A stretch of 64,000 nucleotides of DNA from Rubricoccus sp963708165. Its GTDB lineage: Bacteria > Bacteroidota > Rhodothermia > Rhodothermales > Rubricoccaceae. The notes below the pieces were generated by a model. That model saw nothing but the letters and a program-made list of their open reading frames with translations. It made no database searches and was not told the DNA's origin. Made by a program: the position numbers and the translations under genes. Shown in pieces: positions 44,049 to 53,024 of the stretch; within the stretch, counting starts at the first letter, position 1, and each line of letters begins with the position of its first letter. The DNA lies in assembly GCA_963708165.1 (NCBI GenBank), contig OY970187.1, positions 1,178,001 to 1,242,000 on the forward strand, in the 5' to 3' direction.

Positions 44049-46938
44049 TAGCGCCGAGGATCGTGGTCTCCAGATCGAACAGCGGCTCCATGCGGTACTC
44101 CGCCGAGCCGAAGAGCAGTCCGCGACCCACGGCGTAGCGGCGGAAGCCGCGCACGCGCTCGGCGCCGTCGAGCGAGAGCGCGCCGATGAACGGCAGCGCC
44201 GCGCTGATGTCGTCGTAGCGCGAGAGGCCTACGAAGTCTTGCGGCAGCGCAGGGTCCCCGAAGAGCGCCGTCGCGCGGCCGTGCAGGAAGAAGCGGCCGA
44301 ACGGCGCCGGGAAAACTTGATAGGCCTCAACATCTGGGCGCACGAACGTCTCGGCGCCAAGGACCGGCGCGCCCGCGGTCACACGAGCCCGGAAGCCGGT
44401 GCCGTCTAGCGGGTGGATGACGTTAAGCCGGTACGGGCGCTGCAGCTTGAACGCGAGGCCGAGTTGCACGTCGGCGCGCGTCCCGGCCTCTGGCGTGAGC
44501 AACGGCAGGCCCTCAGCGTCGAGGACGGTGAGCGAGTCCACGCCCAGCGGGTTGGCGTGCGCCAGGCGGACGCGGGCGCCAGAGGCCCATTCGGCATAAG
44601 GGCGCGTCGTGATGTCGAGCGGAAGCGTGGCCGAAATATCACCGCCGATGAGGTCCTCCACGAGCACGTCGTCGCCGTAGAGGCTCGTCGGGCCGGGAAA
44701 GCGGTAGAGGTCGAACGTCAGCGTCGGCGCGAGCTGCCGGTTGGTGTACGAGAGATACAGGAAGGAGCGGTCGACGGGCCGCGTCACGCTCACGCCGCCC
44801 AGGAAGAAGACCTGATGCTTGCCCAGCGGCTCCAGGAAAATGGAGGTCGCGAAAGCGCCGTAGTCGTCGTCGCCGGTCAACCAGTCTCCGTCTTCAGCGG
44901 GGTCCACGTAGGGCAGCGCGATGGTGATGGCGTGGTCGAGGTTGGCGAGCGCGTTGTAGCTGCGCCTCTGGCGGATCAGGCCCGCGTCGGGCGCGACGGC
45001 CCACGGCACATCGGCCTCGGGCCGGTGCTCGGTCCAGGCGGCATAGGCCTCTGGCGCCAGAGGCGCGGCGGGGGCAGTCACGGTCGGCGTGCGGCGCGCG
45101 TCGATGATGTAGACGCGGTCGCGGCGCTTGGTCTCGGTCGCGGCGATGACCAGGCGGCCCGCCGGGTGCAGGCTGTCGGCCGGGAGCCAGTCCAGGACCT
45201 CGGCGCCACCGTAGAGGAAGGTGCGGCGGGTGGGGGAAGGGGAGAGGGCCAAGGGCGAAGGGGGCGCGCTCGTGCCCAGAGGCCTCTGGCGGTGGCGACG
45301 CTCTCCCGTCTTTCCCTCTTGCCCCCTCCCTCTTCCCTCTTCCCGGGCGCCAGAGGCGCTGTGAACACGTTACCGATGCGGTCGCGCAGGCTGGTAAACG
45401 CGAGGGCATCGCCCGCGGCGTTCCAGACCGGGTCGCGGTCGTCGCGCTCGTCGCGCGGCGTCAGCGTGTCGGTGGGCAAGACCGTGACCTCGCCAGAGGC
45501 CACGTCGACGGTCGCGAGGCCGCGGTTGCCGTCGATGTCGAAGAGCGCGAAGGCCACGCGCGAGCCGTCGGGGCTCCACCGCGCGGACGTGATCTGCACG
45601 TCGCCCGTGAAGCGCGTCAGCGGCGTCTCCTCGCCAGAGGCCGTGTCGAGGATGAACACGTTGGCCGTCGGGCCGTCCACGCCCACGAAGGCGAGGCGCT
45701 GTCCGTCGGGCGCCCACGAGGGCGAGATCGCGCGGCGGTCGCGGGTCAGCCTCTGGCGCTTGGCCGTCGAGTCGACGACGACGAACAGGTCGTTGACGAA
45801 CGAGCCGTAGCGGCCGCGCACCGTCCGCGTGTACGCGATGCGCGCGCCGTCCGGGCTCCACGAGATGGGGCCGACGATGGAGCCTTCTTCCAACAGACGC
45901 AGGCCTCTGGCGCTGGAGGTTGTGTCCGCGCCAGGATTGTTGAGCGGAGATGAGGCGCGTGATGGGCCGCGCCAAGCTCGCGAGGACGACCGCGGCGTAG
46001 CGCGACGTGTCGGGGTTGAACTGCAGCTGCCGGATGGCCTGGCCGGGCACCGCCAGAGGCTTGACGTTCAGCGAGTCCTGTCGCTCCATCTGGCCCGCGA
46101 TCGTGTTGTAGTACACGTTGACGTGCTTGCGCCACTCTTCGTAAAAGTCCGGGTAGGCCTTGCCGACGGTCGCGCGGAAGGCGCTGTAGAAGTCGTGCAC
46201 CTTTGCGACGCCGAACAGCGCGGGGTCGCGGTGCTCCAGCAGCTTGGTGATCACGCTGTCGCCGCGCGTTTGGGCGAGGTAGCGGATCTGGCTGTTGCCG
46301 ACGGCGTAGCGCAGGCGCCCGTTGGTGGGGCTGAGGCCGTCGGAGTAGCTCAGGCGGTCCTCGAAGACGGCCTGGCGCAGCACGGCATCGCCTCTGGCGG
46401 CGTCCCAGCGCTCGGTCATGTACTGCGCGAACCCCTCGGCCCAGAAGCTGGGCAGCGCGTCGGCTAGCAGGTTTTGCGCCACGCCGATGTTGCTCCGCGT
46501 CTTGCGGAAGTGGAAGATGTGCGCGATCTCGTGCGCCATCACCTTGCGCAGCCACTTCACGTCGCCCGTCCAGATGTTGGCGAACTCGTTGATGTGCACC
46601 CAGATTGCGGTCACGCCCACGCGGCTGCTCTCGTACGCGATGCCGTTGGCGATCTCGTCCTCGTCCGAGAGGTACACGCGGATGCGGTCCGGGAAGTCCA
46701 CCGGCCCGATGTTGGTCTGCAGCGCCGCGTACGTCTCCTCGGCCACGGCTGCCGCCTGCTCCTCGATGCCCGCCAGGCGCGCCGGGTACATGATCTCAAA
46801 GTGCTCGGTCTCCGCCACCTGCCAGTCCAGTTCGGGGTGGTTGCGGTTGTTGAACAGGCCGAAGCCGGGCGTCTGCGCGAGCGCGGCGCCAGAGGCGAGG
46901 CACGCGAGGAGCGCGAGAACGGTGAGACGCGAGAGCAC
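43795..46938 (-). CDS. zinc metallopeptidase / beta-propeller / outer-membrane barrel protein (frameshifted)
   Basis: About 1,045 residues; start set at a GTG (46938) giving the signal peptide MLSRLTVLALLACLASGAALAQ (a GTG at 46998 would add 20 residues). Residues about 25-330: metallopeptidase-like domain with the zinc motif HEIAHIFHF and a downstream Glu in SFWAEGFAQYM. Then a TolB/WD40-like propeller (ISWSPDGARIAYTRTV, SWAPDGQRLAFVGVDG, RWSPDGSRVAFALFDIDG). The last 450 residues are beta-barrel (FDLYRFPGPTSLYGDD to DDVDLYYRLQASLPF), as in surface-antigen/BamA-like proteins. Frameshifts near 45930 and 45240, the latter inside an inverted-repeat insertion. Probably an outer-membrane peptidase facing the periplasm. 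Confidence 0.78.
45230..45346. repeat. purine/pyrimidine inverted repeat inserted in the propeller coding region
   Basis: A G/A-rich arm (GGGGGAAGGGGAGAGGGCCA and on, to about 45270) and a C/T-rich arm (about 45300-45346, CTCTCCCGTCTTTCCCTCTT and on) surround CCAGAGGCCTCTGG at 45276-45289. It splits GNVFTA from RTFLYGGAEVLDW and coincides with a frame change. Confidence 0.65.
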
Positions 46939-47020
46939 AGGTGTGGGAGGGAGACCGCGGAAAGGATACAGGCGCCGCCAGAGGCGCGTCGGTGACACGT
47001 GAGCGCATCATCATGTATTG

Positions 47021-47038
47021 CGCCAGAGGCCTCTGGCG
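47021..47038. repeat. P2 palindrome upstream of the metallopeptidase gene
   Basis: P2 sits about 80 bp upstream of the chosen start. A truncated copy CCAGAGGCCTCTGG is at 47331-47344. Confidence 0.88.
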
Positions 47039-47079
47039 GATCTGGGAGATCAGCGCACGTGATGATCGCTCTTCTTTCC

Positions 47080-47240
47080 GTCATTCCCGCACAAGCGGGA
47101 ATCCAGAGGGATGAGCACCGGCGGACCGTTCTCAACTCGGGCTCGCAGGGAGGGGAGCCAGCCCCGTTCACCGTGAGCTTTCGCGGTCGGCATGGAAGGT
47201 GATTCCGGTACCCTGGATTCCCGCCTTCGCGGGAATGATG
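47080..47240. repeat. 161-bp element with paired dRS3-like hairpins
   Basis: ATTCCCGC-ACAA-GCGGGAAT (47083-47102) and ATTCCCGC-CTTC-GCGGGAAT (47217-47236) stand as outer inverted arms, each continued by CCAG next to the hairpin on the inner side. This is the pattern of Neisseria dRS3-type and similar proteobacterial repeats. The interior has no ORF. Confidence 0.9.
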
Positions 47241-47502
47241 CTGTAGGAGTATGGGTGCTCGTTTGCGACAGTCGATTCTACCAACGGCTGCGCAGATCGC
47301 AGACGTGCGAGACGAAGCGCAGGACGACCACCAGAGGCCTCTGGCGAGACTCTTGATCCTCGCGCCAGAGGCACATCTCACACGGCCTTTACACCTGTGC
47401 CATTCAGGTGTCACCGCGCGTCGCTAATTACGCGTACGCGCGCGCGACAAGAGCCACCCGATGGCCTCTGGCGCTCGCCCTTCCCCCTCAGCCTGCGCTC
47501 CC

Positions 47503-48221
47503 ATGCACCGCGTCCCGACCTCCGGTCTCTCCACCCCTCGCGACTGGGCGACCTCCCTCCTCTCCGGCCCCACCGTCGAGCCGCCGCCGCCCTACGCGGG
47601 CGCGATCCACGACGAGTTCGCGTGGCACGTCGTCAAATACCTCGGCGACGACGCCGTGCTGCGCTCCGAGCACCCCATCGAGCCGACCGACCGCCTGCCC
47701 GGCGCACTGTTCACGTTCGACTTCGCGATCGAGGTGCCCGTCCGCGACGCCAGAGGCGAGGTGACGCGATGCGCCGCGTGGCCTTCGAGATCGGCGGCGC
47801 GCGCGGCCTCCCCGAGCACCAGCGCCAGCTTCGCCGTGACGCGACCGTGCTCGCCTCTGGCGCGGCCGACGCCGTCTACCGCCTGCGCGGGAGCGACCTG
47901 CTGGACCACATGGAAGACGTGCTCTTCCTCGTCTCGCAGTGGGACGCCGAGTTGTTCTCCGCCAGAGGCCGCATCAATCTCAAGACGCTCGCCGGACCCG
48001 AGGCGCGCAGCCTCTCGCTCCGCTCCGAGCAGCCCAGCGCGCTGATCCCCTACGCGCTCGGCGACGCCGACCCTAGCCGCGCGCTCTGGCACGTCGCCAA
48101 CGGCGAGGCGCCGCACGTCCTGGTCCGCCGGTTGGACGCGCGCTACCCGGACGTGTGGGAGTCCTACGCCGCGCCCGTTCAGCCTCTGGCGACGGAGGTG
48201 CCGTACCGGAAGGCGAGCTGA
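47503..48221 (+). CDS. hypothetical protein (frameshifted)
   Basis: About 239 residues from MHRVPTSGLSTPRDWATSLLSG; one frameshift near 47770 joins FDFAIEVPVRDARGEV to VAFEIGGARGLPEHQRQLRRDATVLASGAADAVYRLRGSDLLDHMEDVLFLVSQWDAELFSARGRINLKTL. The second half looks like an alpha/beta domain with acidic residues (LDHMEDVL, QWDAELF) but no family was recognised. The C-terminus (SALIPYALGDADPSRALWHVANG, RRLDARYPDVWESYAAP) is soluble. No neighbours of related function. Confidence 0.6.
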
Positions 48222-48336
48222 GAGCCAGTCGGGAGGGGCCCGTTGCCAGTGGCAGAGGGTCGGCCGAGCCTGTGGCGCCAGAGGCCAGCCGGAAGACTGC
48301 AGTGCTGCGTGGCTACCCCCCGCCCGCTGGTCGCGA

Positions 48337-48454
48337 AGCTGTCCCCCTCAACGAGGGGGACAATTCTCACCGCGGTCTGCCCAGCGAAACAGGTACGCCT
48401 CTGGCGTCGTGAGAACTGAGACCGGGATTGTCCCCCTTGTCAAGGGGGACAGCT
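48337..48454. repeat. 118-bp GTCCCCCT inverted-repeat element
   Basis: Left arm AGCTGTCCCCCT, spacer, AGGGGGACAAT (48337-48364); right arm ATTGTCCCCCTT, spacer, AAGGGGGACAGCT (48427-48454). The arms match over 28 bp with a few mismatches, and TTCTCAC/GTGAGAA lie inside. A 10-mer (48397-48405) lies in the middle. Confidence 0.87.
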
Positions 48455-48505
48455 TTGGGACCGAAGGGGAGCAAAGCGGGGGGTGCTCGCGCATTGCCGC
48501 GGCGG

Positions 48506-48545
48506 CGCCAGAGGCCTCTGGCGAAACACGTCTGGCGCCAGAGGC
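48506..48545. repeat. P2 followed by near-P1, abutting the receptor stop codon
   Basis: P2 at 48506-48523, then GTCTGGCGCCAGAGGC (48530-48545). On the minus strand the stop TGA is followed directly by GCCTCTGGCG. Confidence 0.9.
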
Positions 48546-51400
48546 TCAATCCCCTCGGCCTCCACGATCACGGCCACCAAAGCTGCCGCGGTCGCCGCGG
48601 CGCTCGTCGCCGCCTCTGGCGTTGCCCTGGCCGAAGTCGCTGAGGCGATAGGTGAGGTTAAGCATCACGTAGCGGCCGAGCGCCTCCGTCCGCGCGTCTT
48701 GGATGTAGAGCTCCGTGACGGTCCGCTCCACGTCTTGCTGCTGCGAGAGGATGTCGTAGACGCTCAGGCTGACCTCGGCGACATCGCCGGGCAAGAACTT
48801 GTAGCCCGCCTTCGCGCTCCAGAGGATCTGCGAGGGGTCGATGCCATCGTCCAGGCCAGCGTAGTACAGCGCGTTGAGGTTGGTGCCCAGCGAGATGCCG
48901 TCCCAGGGGAGCCACGCGAGCTTGGCGCCCGCCAGGTGGCGGACTGTCGTGTCGTCCAGGCTGGGCGCGTCCGAGTTGGTCGTCGCGGAGTAGCGCGCGC
49001 CGTACTCCAGCGAGAAGTCCACGCGCGGGCTGATGGCGCTGCCGACGAACACGCGCCCGTCCAGACCGAACTGGTCCGAGACGTTGAGCACCTCGTTGAC
49101 CAGCCCCGGCGCGCGCGTGTAGCTGCCGCCGAACGAGACGTTCGCGTTGCTCTGGATGAACCCGATGGGCCGCCCGTAGCTGAGCAGGCCTCTGGCGTTC
49201 CAGTAGCCGTCCACGTTCTCCGGCTGGGTGAGCTGACCGCCCGCCGGAATGACCACGCCAGAGGCGGTCGTGACCGGAGTGCGGGCGAGAATCGTGGAGG
49301 AGCTGATGTAGTTCTGGCCGTAGGAGCCGCTGAGGAAGCCGAAGAGAACCGAGCCGCCCGCGGCGTCGGTCGCGTTGAAGCGGCCGCGGAGCGAGTGCGT
49401 GGTGCTGGGGTCTCAGGTCCGGGTTGCCCGACGTGAGCAGCAGCGGGTTGAGCGTGCTCACGAGGCTGCTGAGTTGCGTCGCGCTCGGCGTCTGCGTGCG
49501 GGCGCGGTAGCTGAAGTCCAGGCGCTTGCCCTCGCTCAGCGTCACGCGCGCTCGCGCCGACGGCAAAAACGACCAGAACGAGCGGTCGACGGTGAAGGCC
49601 TCTGGCGCGAGTTGCTCGCCTTCCAGGCGCTCGTGCTGCACGTCGAATCCGATCTGGCCGTTGGCCTCTCGCGAGCCGGTGCGGAGCGAGACGCCGCCGC
49701 GCTGCACGAACGACTGCTGCTCAAAGACGCTCGTCAGCGCGGCGTCCGCGAGCGTGTACGCACCCGTAGGGTCAGCGAAGAACGCGTTCTGGCTCGACGT
49801 GCTGCGCGAAAGCTCGGGCCGGTAGCTGAACTGAAGCTGCGTGTTCTCCGCCAGAGGTTCGGAATAGCTCAGCCGGGCTTCGACCGAGCGCGAGTCCGAG
49901 CGTGTGTCGAACAGCTGGTCGCTCATGGACGCACTGGTGCCGTTCGAGAAGTCACCGATCTCGATCTGCTGCGTCGTCTCGCCGTCCTGGTCGCCCACGG
50001 CGCCCTCGACGCTGAGCGAGAGCGTGCGGCCTCTGGCGCCGAAGCGGTGGCGGATGCCGAGGTCGATCTCGGAGGCGAGCGCGAAGGCGCTGGCGTCCGA
50101 TGTGGAGGCCGTGCTCGCCAGAGGCTCGCCGCCGGGCGTGCGCGTAGTGCCACGAAGGTCGCTGACCGAGCCCGCGTTCTGGAGCGAGAACTGCGGCTCG
50201 ATGGTGAGCTGCGTGCGGTCCGAGAGGTCGTACTGAGCGCGCACTGTGGCGCGGGCGTTCGTGTTGTCACTCTCGGCGAGGTCGGTCTCGTCGTAGAGCT
50301 GCGAGATGCCGCCGTCGCGCAGCGTGGAGCGCGTGAGCCCGGCGTCCAGCAGCGTTTCGCTCGTGTTGAAGAACGTGCTGCCCGAGAGGCGCAGCTTGCC
50401 GCCCGCGAGCACGTCGGAGTAGTTGACGCCGAGCGCGGTCGCCGACGCGATGCCGTCCTGCTCGTTCTGGAGCAGGCCGCCCACGTCGCCGCCGCCGCGT
50501 CCGCCCCGGCCACGTCCGCCGCGCCCTCCTCGGCCGCCGCCAGAGGCGATCCCGGCGAGGTCTTCGGCGGCGAAGTTTTGCTGGTCCACGTTGTTCGCCA
50601 GGGCCACGATGGTGAGGCGCCGGTCGCCGTTGAGGATCGTCGTGTTGCCGCCCGCGAGGTACTCACCCTCCGGGCCAGCGCCGGCGTAGGCGCGGCCAAA
50701 CTGGCCGTTCTGCATCCCGGCGCGCGTCACGATGTTGATCGTCTTCTCCGCGTCGCCGTCGTCGAAGCCGGAGAAGCGCGACTCCTCGCTCTGGCGGTCG
50801 AAGACCTGCACCTCCTGGATCATCTCGGCCGGGAGCGTGTTGAGCGCCGCCTGCACGTCGGTCCCGAAGAACTCGCGCCCGTCCACGAGCACGCGGCGGA
50901 CGGTCTCGCCCTCGGCCGTGACCGTCCCGTTCTCGACCGTCACGCCGGGCAGCTTCGACTACCAGGTCCTGCGCCGTCGCGTCCGGGTTGACCGGGAAGG
51001 CGTCGGCGTTGAACGCCGTCGTGTCGCCGCGCACCTCCACGCGTTGGCGCGTCGCGGCCACGTCCACGCCCTGTAGCAGCCCCGCGTCCTCGGCCACCTC
51101 GATCTCGCCCAGCGCCAGCGCTGCGCCTCTGGCGGAGACAGTGCGCGTGACCGTCGTGTAGCCCACGAACGAGACGCGGAGTTCGTAGTCGCCTCTGGCG
51201 ACCCGGAGGCTGAACCGGCCGTCCGCGCCAGAGGCCGCGCCCACCTGGGCGCTGTCGGCGCCGACGAGCAAGACCGTTGCGCCGGGAAGCGGAAGCCCAT
51301 CGGCGGCATCCAGGACGCGTCCGGTCACCTCGGCGGAGGTCTGAGCGGCGCTGGAGGCGGCGAGAAGGAGGCCCAGAGAGAGGGCGAGGAGAACGCGCAT
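48546..51400 (-). CDS. TonB-dependent-type outer-membrane beta-barrel receptor (frameshifted)
   Basis: About 950 residues. Signal peptide MRVLLALSLGLLLAASSAAQ from 51400; carboxypeptidase-like domain (EVTGRVLDAADGLPLPGATVLLVGADSAQVG, LRVSFVGYTTVTRTV); plug (GETVRRVLVDGREFFGTDVQAALNTLPAEMIQEVQVFDRQSEE, DGDAEKTINIVT) and a barrel of the OMP_b-brl_3 type. A Gly/Arg loop (GGGRGGRGGRGRGGRGGG) and a Gly/Arg/Asp tail (GDERRGDRGSFGGRDRGG) are unusual. Frameshifts near 50950 and 49410. A Spy-like protein with a similar RG tail is just upstream on the same strand. The ligand is unknown. Confidence 0.83.
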
Positions 51401-51417
51401 GTCAACGACAGGAAGAG

Positions 51418-51435
51418 GCCTCTGGCGCCAGAGGC
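51418..51435. repeat. P1 palindrome between receptor and Spy-like genes
   Basis: P1 lies in the 74-bp gap between two same-strand genes, 18 bp upstream of the receptor start. Confidence 0.9.
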
Positions 51436-51474
51436 GAAGAGAGGGTGGCCCCGGGACGCCTCGGAGCCGGAGAA

Positions 51475-51915
51475 TCATCCGTTGCCGCGACGGCCACCAC
51501 GGCGACCGCGCTGGTTTTCGCGCTGCGCTTCGCTCCACGCACGGAAGCGCGTGACCTGCTCGGGCGTCAGGAGCGCTTCGATCTTGCTGTTCATCGCCTC
51601 ACGCTGCGCCTGCTGCTGGGCGCGCCGGGCCTCGCGGTCGCCTGAGCCTCTGGCGCCGCGCTCCGGGCGGTTGGCGGCCTGCTCTTCCAGGAGTGCACGG
51701 ACTTGCGTTTCCTGTCGGCTGGTGAGGTCTACGGCTTCGTCCAGCGACGCCATCTGGCGGTCCAGGCGCTCGGCGGGATCACCACCGGGGCCACCCTGGC
51801 CTCTGGCGGCGCGTTGCTGCGGCGCGGGCTCGAGGCTCTGCGCGCAGGCGGGCAGCGTGACGAAGAGGAGACCGATGAGCGCCAGAGGCGCGAGGGTGCG
51901 GCGGAGGAACATCAT
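51475..51915 (-). CDS. Spy/CpxP-like periplasmic protein
   Basis: A 146-residue exported protein, signal MMFLRRTLAPLALIGLLFVTLPACAQ (Cys-containing, possibly a lipoprotein). The helical mature part contains paired repeats of the LTxxQ type: VDLTSRQETQVRALLEEQ and IEALLTPEQVTRFRAWSEAQREN, the signature of Spy/CpxP-like chaperones or metal sensors. It ends RGRRGGRRGNG. It is upstream of an outer-membrane receptor with matching RG-rich segments and probably forms an operon with it. A role in protecting or sensing that receptor is a guess. Confidence 0.72.
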   Translation of the reverse strand: MMFLRRTLAPLALIGLLFVTLPACAQSLEPAPQQRAARGQGGPGGDPAERLDRQMASLDEAVDLTSRQETQVRALLEEQAANRPERGARGSGDREARRAQQQAQREAMNSKIEALLTPEQVTRFRAWSEAQRENQRGRRGGRRGNG

Positions 51916-52188
51916 TGGAAATCAGAGTCGGTGGGAAGTGGAGCACGCCAGAGGCACGGGTCCAGGCGTCTGTGGAAGAAAGAACGGGACAGACCTCCGC
52001 GATTCCGCGCGGCTGCACACGAGGTGCACCGCAGTGTCACCAACGGCACCGTCGGGGTCTCCGAGTTAGACGCTAGCCCGCCCCGTGCCGTCACCCCATG
52101 CAAAAGCGCCAGAAGCCGAAGCCTCTGGCGCCAGTGTTCGCGAGCGCCCCGACGGGGCGTTCTCTCCTTCAGACCCACCCGAACGTGC

Positions 52189-52424
52189 TTTAGTGCCAGT
52201 GCCCGTGCTCCTCCGACCAGACCTGGCCGGGCGCGCCCTCCCCCTGCGGGCCGTCTCCAGAACCCGAGACGGCGGCCCCCGCGATCAGCACGCCGACGAG
52301 GAGCACGAGTCCGATGAGGATGCCTGGCCGCGTTCCGGCTCATACCGCTGGGCTTTCCAGCGCAGCAGCTCTTGTACTTCTGCCCACTGCCGCAGGGGCA
52401 GGGCGCATTGCGGGCAACATCCAT
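52189..52424 (-). CDS. small SEC-C motif protein with one membrane helix (frameshifted)
   Basis: About 78 residues. MDVARNAPCPCGSGQKYKSCCAGKPSG is the SecA-C-terminal-like zinc motif (CPCGSGxKxKxCC). After one frameshift near 52325 comes a hydrophobic helix (GILIGLVLLVGVLIAGAAV) and the tail GQVWSEEHGHWH before TAA. SEC-C proteins bind zinc and sometimes SecB or ribosomes; the tail VWSxEHGHWH recurs in small SEC-C proteins of many bacteria. Location: probably membrane with the zinc motif in the cytoplasm. Confidence 0.75.
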
Positions 52425-52479
52425 GGATGTGTGGTGCGGGAGAGGTATCGCAAGGTACTCGGCTCTGGTGAGCTTGCCC

Positions 52480-52497
52480 CGCCAGAGGCCTCTGGCG
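52480..52497. repeat. P2 palindrome upstream of the SEC-C gene
   Basis: P2 lies between two minus-strand genes, 56 bp upstream of the SEC-C start. Confidence 0.88.
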
Positions 52498-52595
52498 AGG
52501 GTGATCTAGCCCGCTGTGGTGCGGCAGGGCGAGCGCGCTACATAGGCTGTAGATGCCTCGCCGAGACGTTCTGACCGGCGCAACCAGGAGCCTGT

Positions 52596-53024
52596 CTACC
52601 CGGGCCGGGCTCTTGCGGGGGCTTGTAAAGAGCGCGGCTGTAGACCTGCGAACAGCACCGCCGCGAGCAGAGCGCCAATGGCAGTCGCAGCGAGGTCCAG
52701 CGTGTCGAAAACCATCGGGCCCGTCTTTTGCGCGAACTCCCACACGATGGTCACTACGATGGCTCCAGCCCACAGGCGCCAAAACTAACGCGTTTGCACG
52801 GCCTCCGCTTCTGGCGAGATCCTCTCCGGGAACCGCAACATCAGAAACCCGAACGCGAGCGTCGGTACGGCGACGAGGTTGGGAAGAGTGCCGCGCACGA
52901 GCGGCCACGCCGTCGGCCCGCCGTCGCGCCAGAAGCCCACGAGGGTGAGCACAGCGCACCCCACGATCGCGATCAGCGTCCACGGAGTGACTGTACGAAG
53001 TTGGCTAAGGATCCAGCGTGCCAT
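52596..53024 (-). CDS. VanZ-like small membrane protein (frameshifted)
   Basis: About 143 residues. Its ATG (53024-53022) shares a base with the stop of the CDC48 gene (TGATG), so translation should be coupled. Helices: TPWTLIAIVGCAVLTLVGFW, GTLPNLVAVPTLAFGFLMLRFPE; then, after a frame change near 52785, FWRLWAGAIVVTIVWEFAQKTGPMVFDTLDLAATAIGALLAAVLF. The WEFxQ ... DxLDLxATxxGA pattern is that of VanZ-like proteins. Without the frameshift the first frame ends at QTR plus TAG. Function unknown. Confidence 0.62.

Noticed and set aside
47041..48470. Inverted-repeat elements considered as IS ends
   Set aside because: The spacings are 60-120 bp with no ORF inside; no transposase is in the window.
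49375..50991. A 538-residue plus-strand ORF over the outer-membrane receptor
   Set aside because: A shadow frame; the minus strand has signal peptide, plug and barrel in order.
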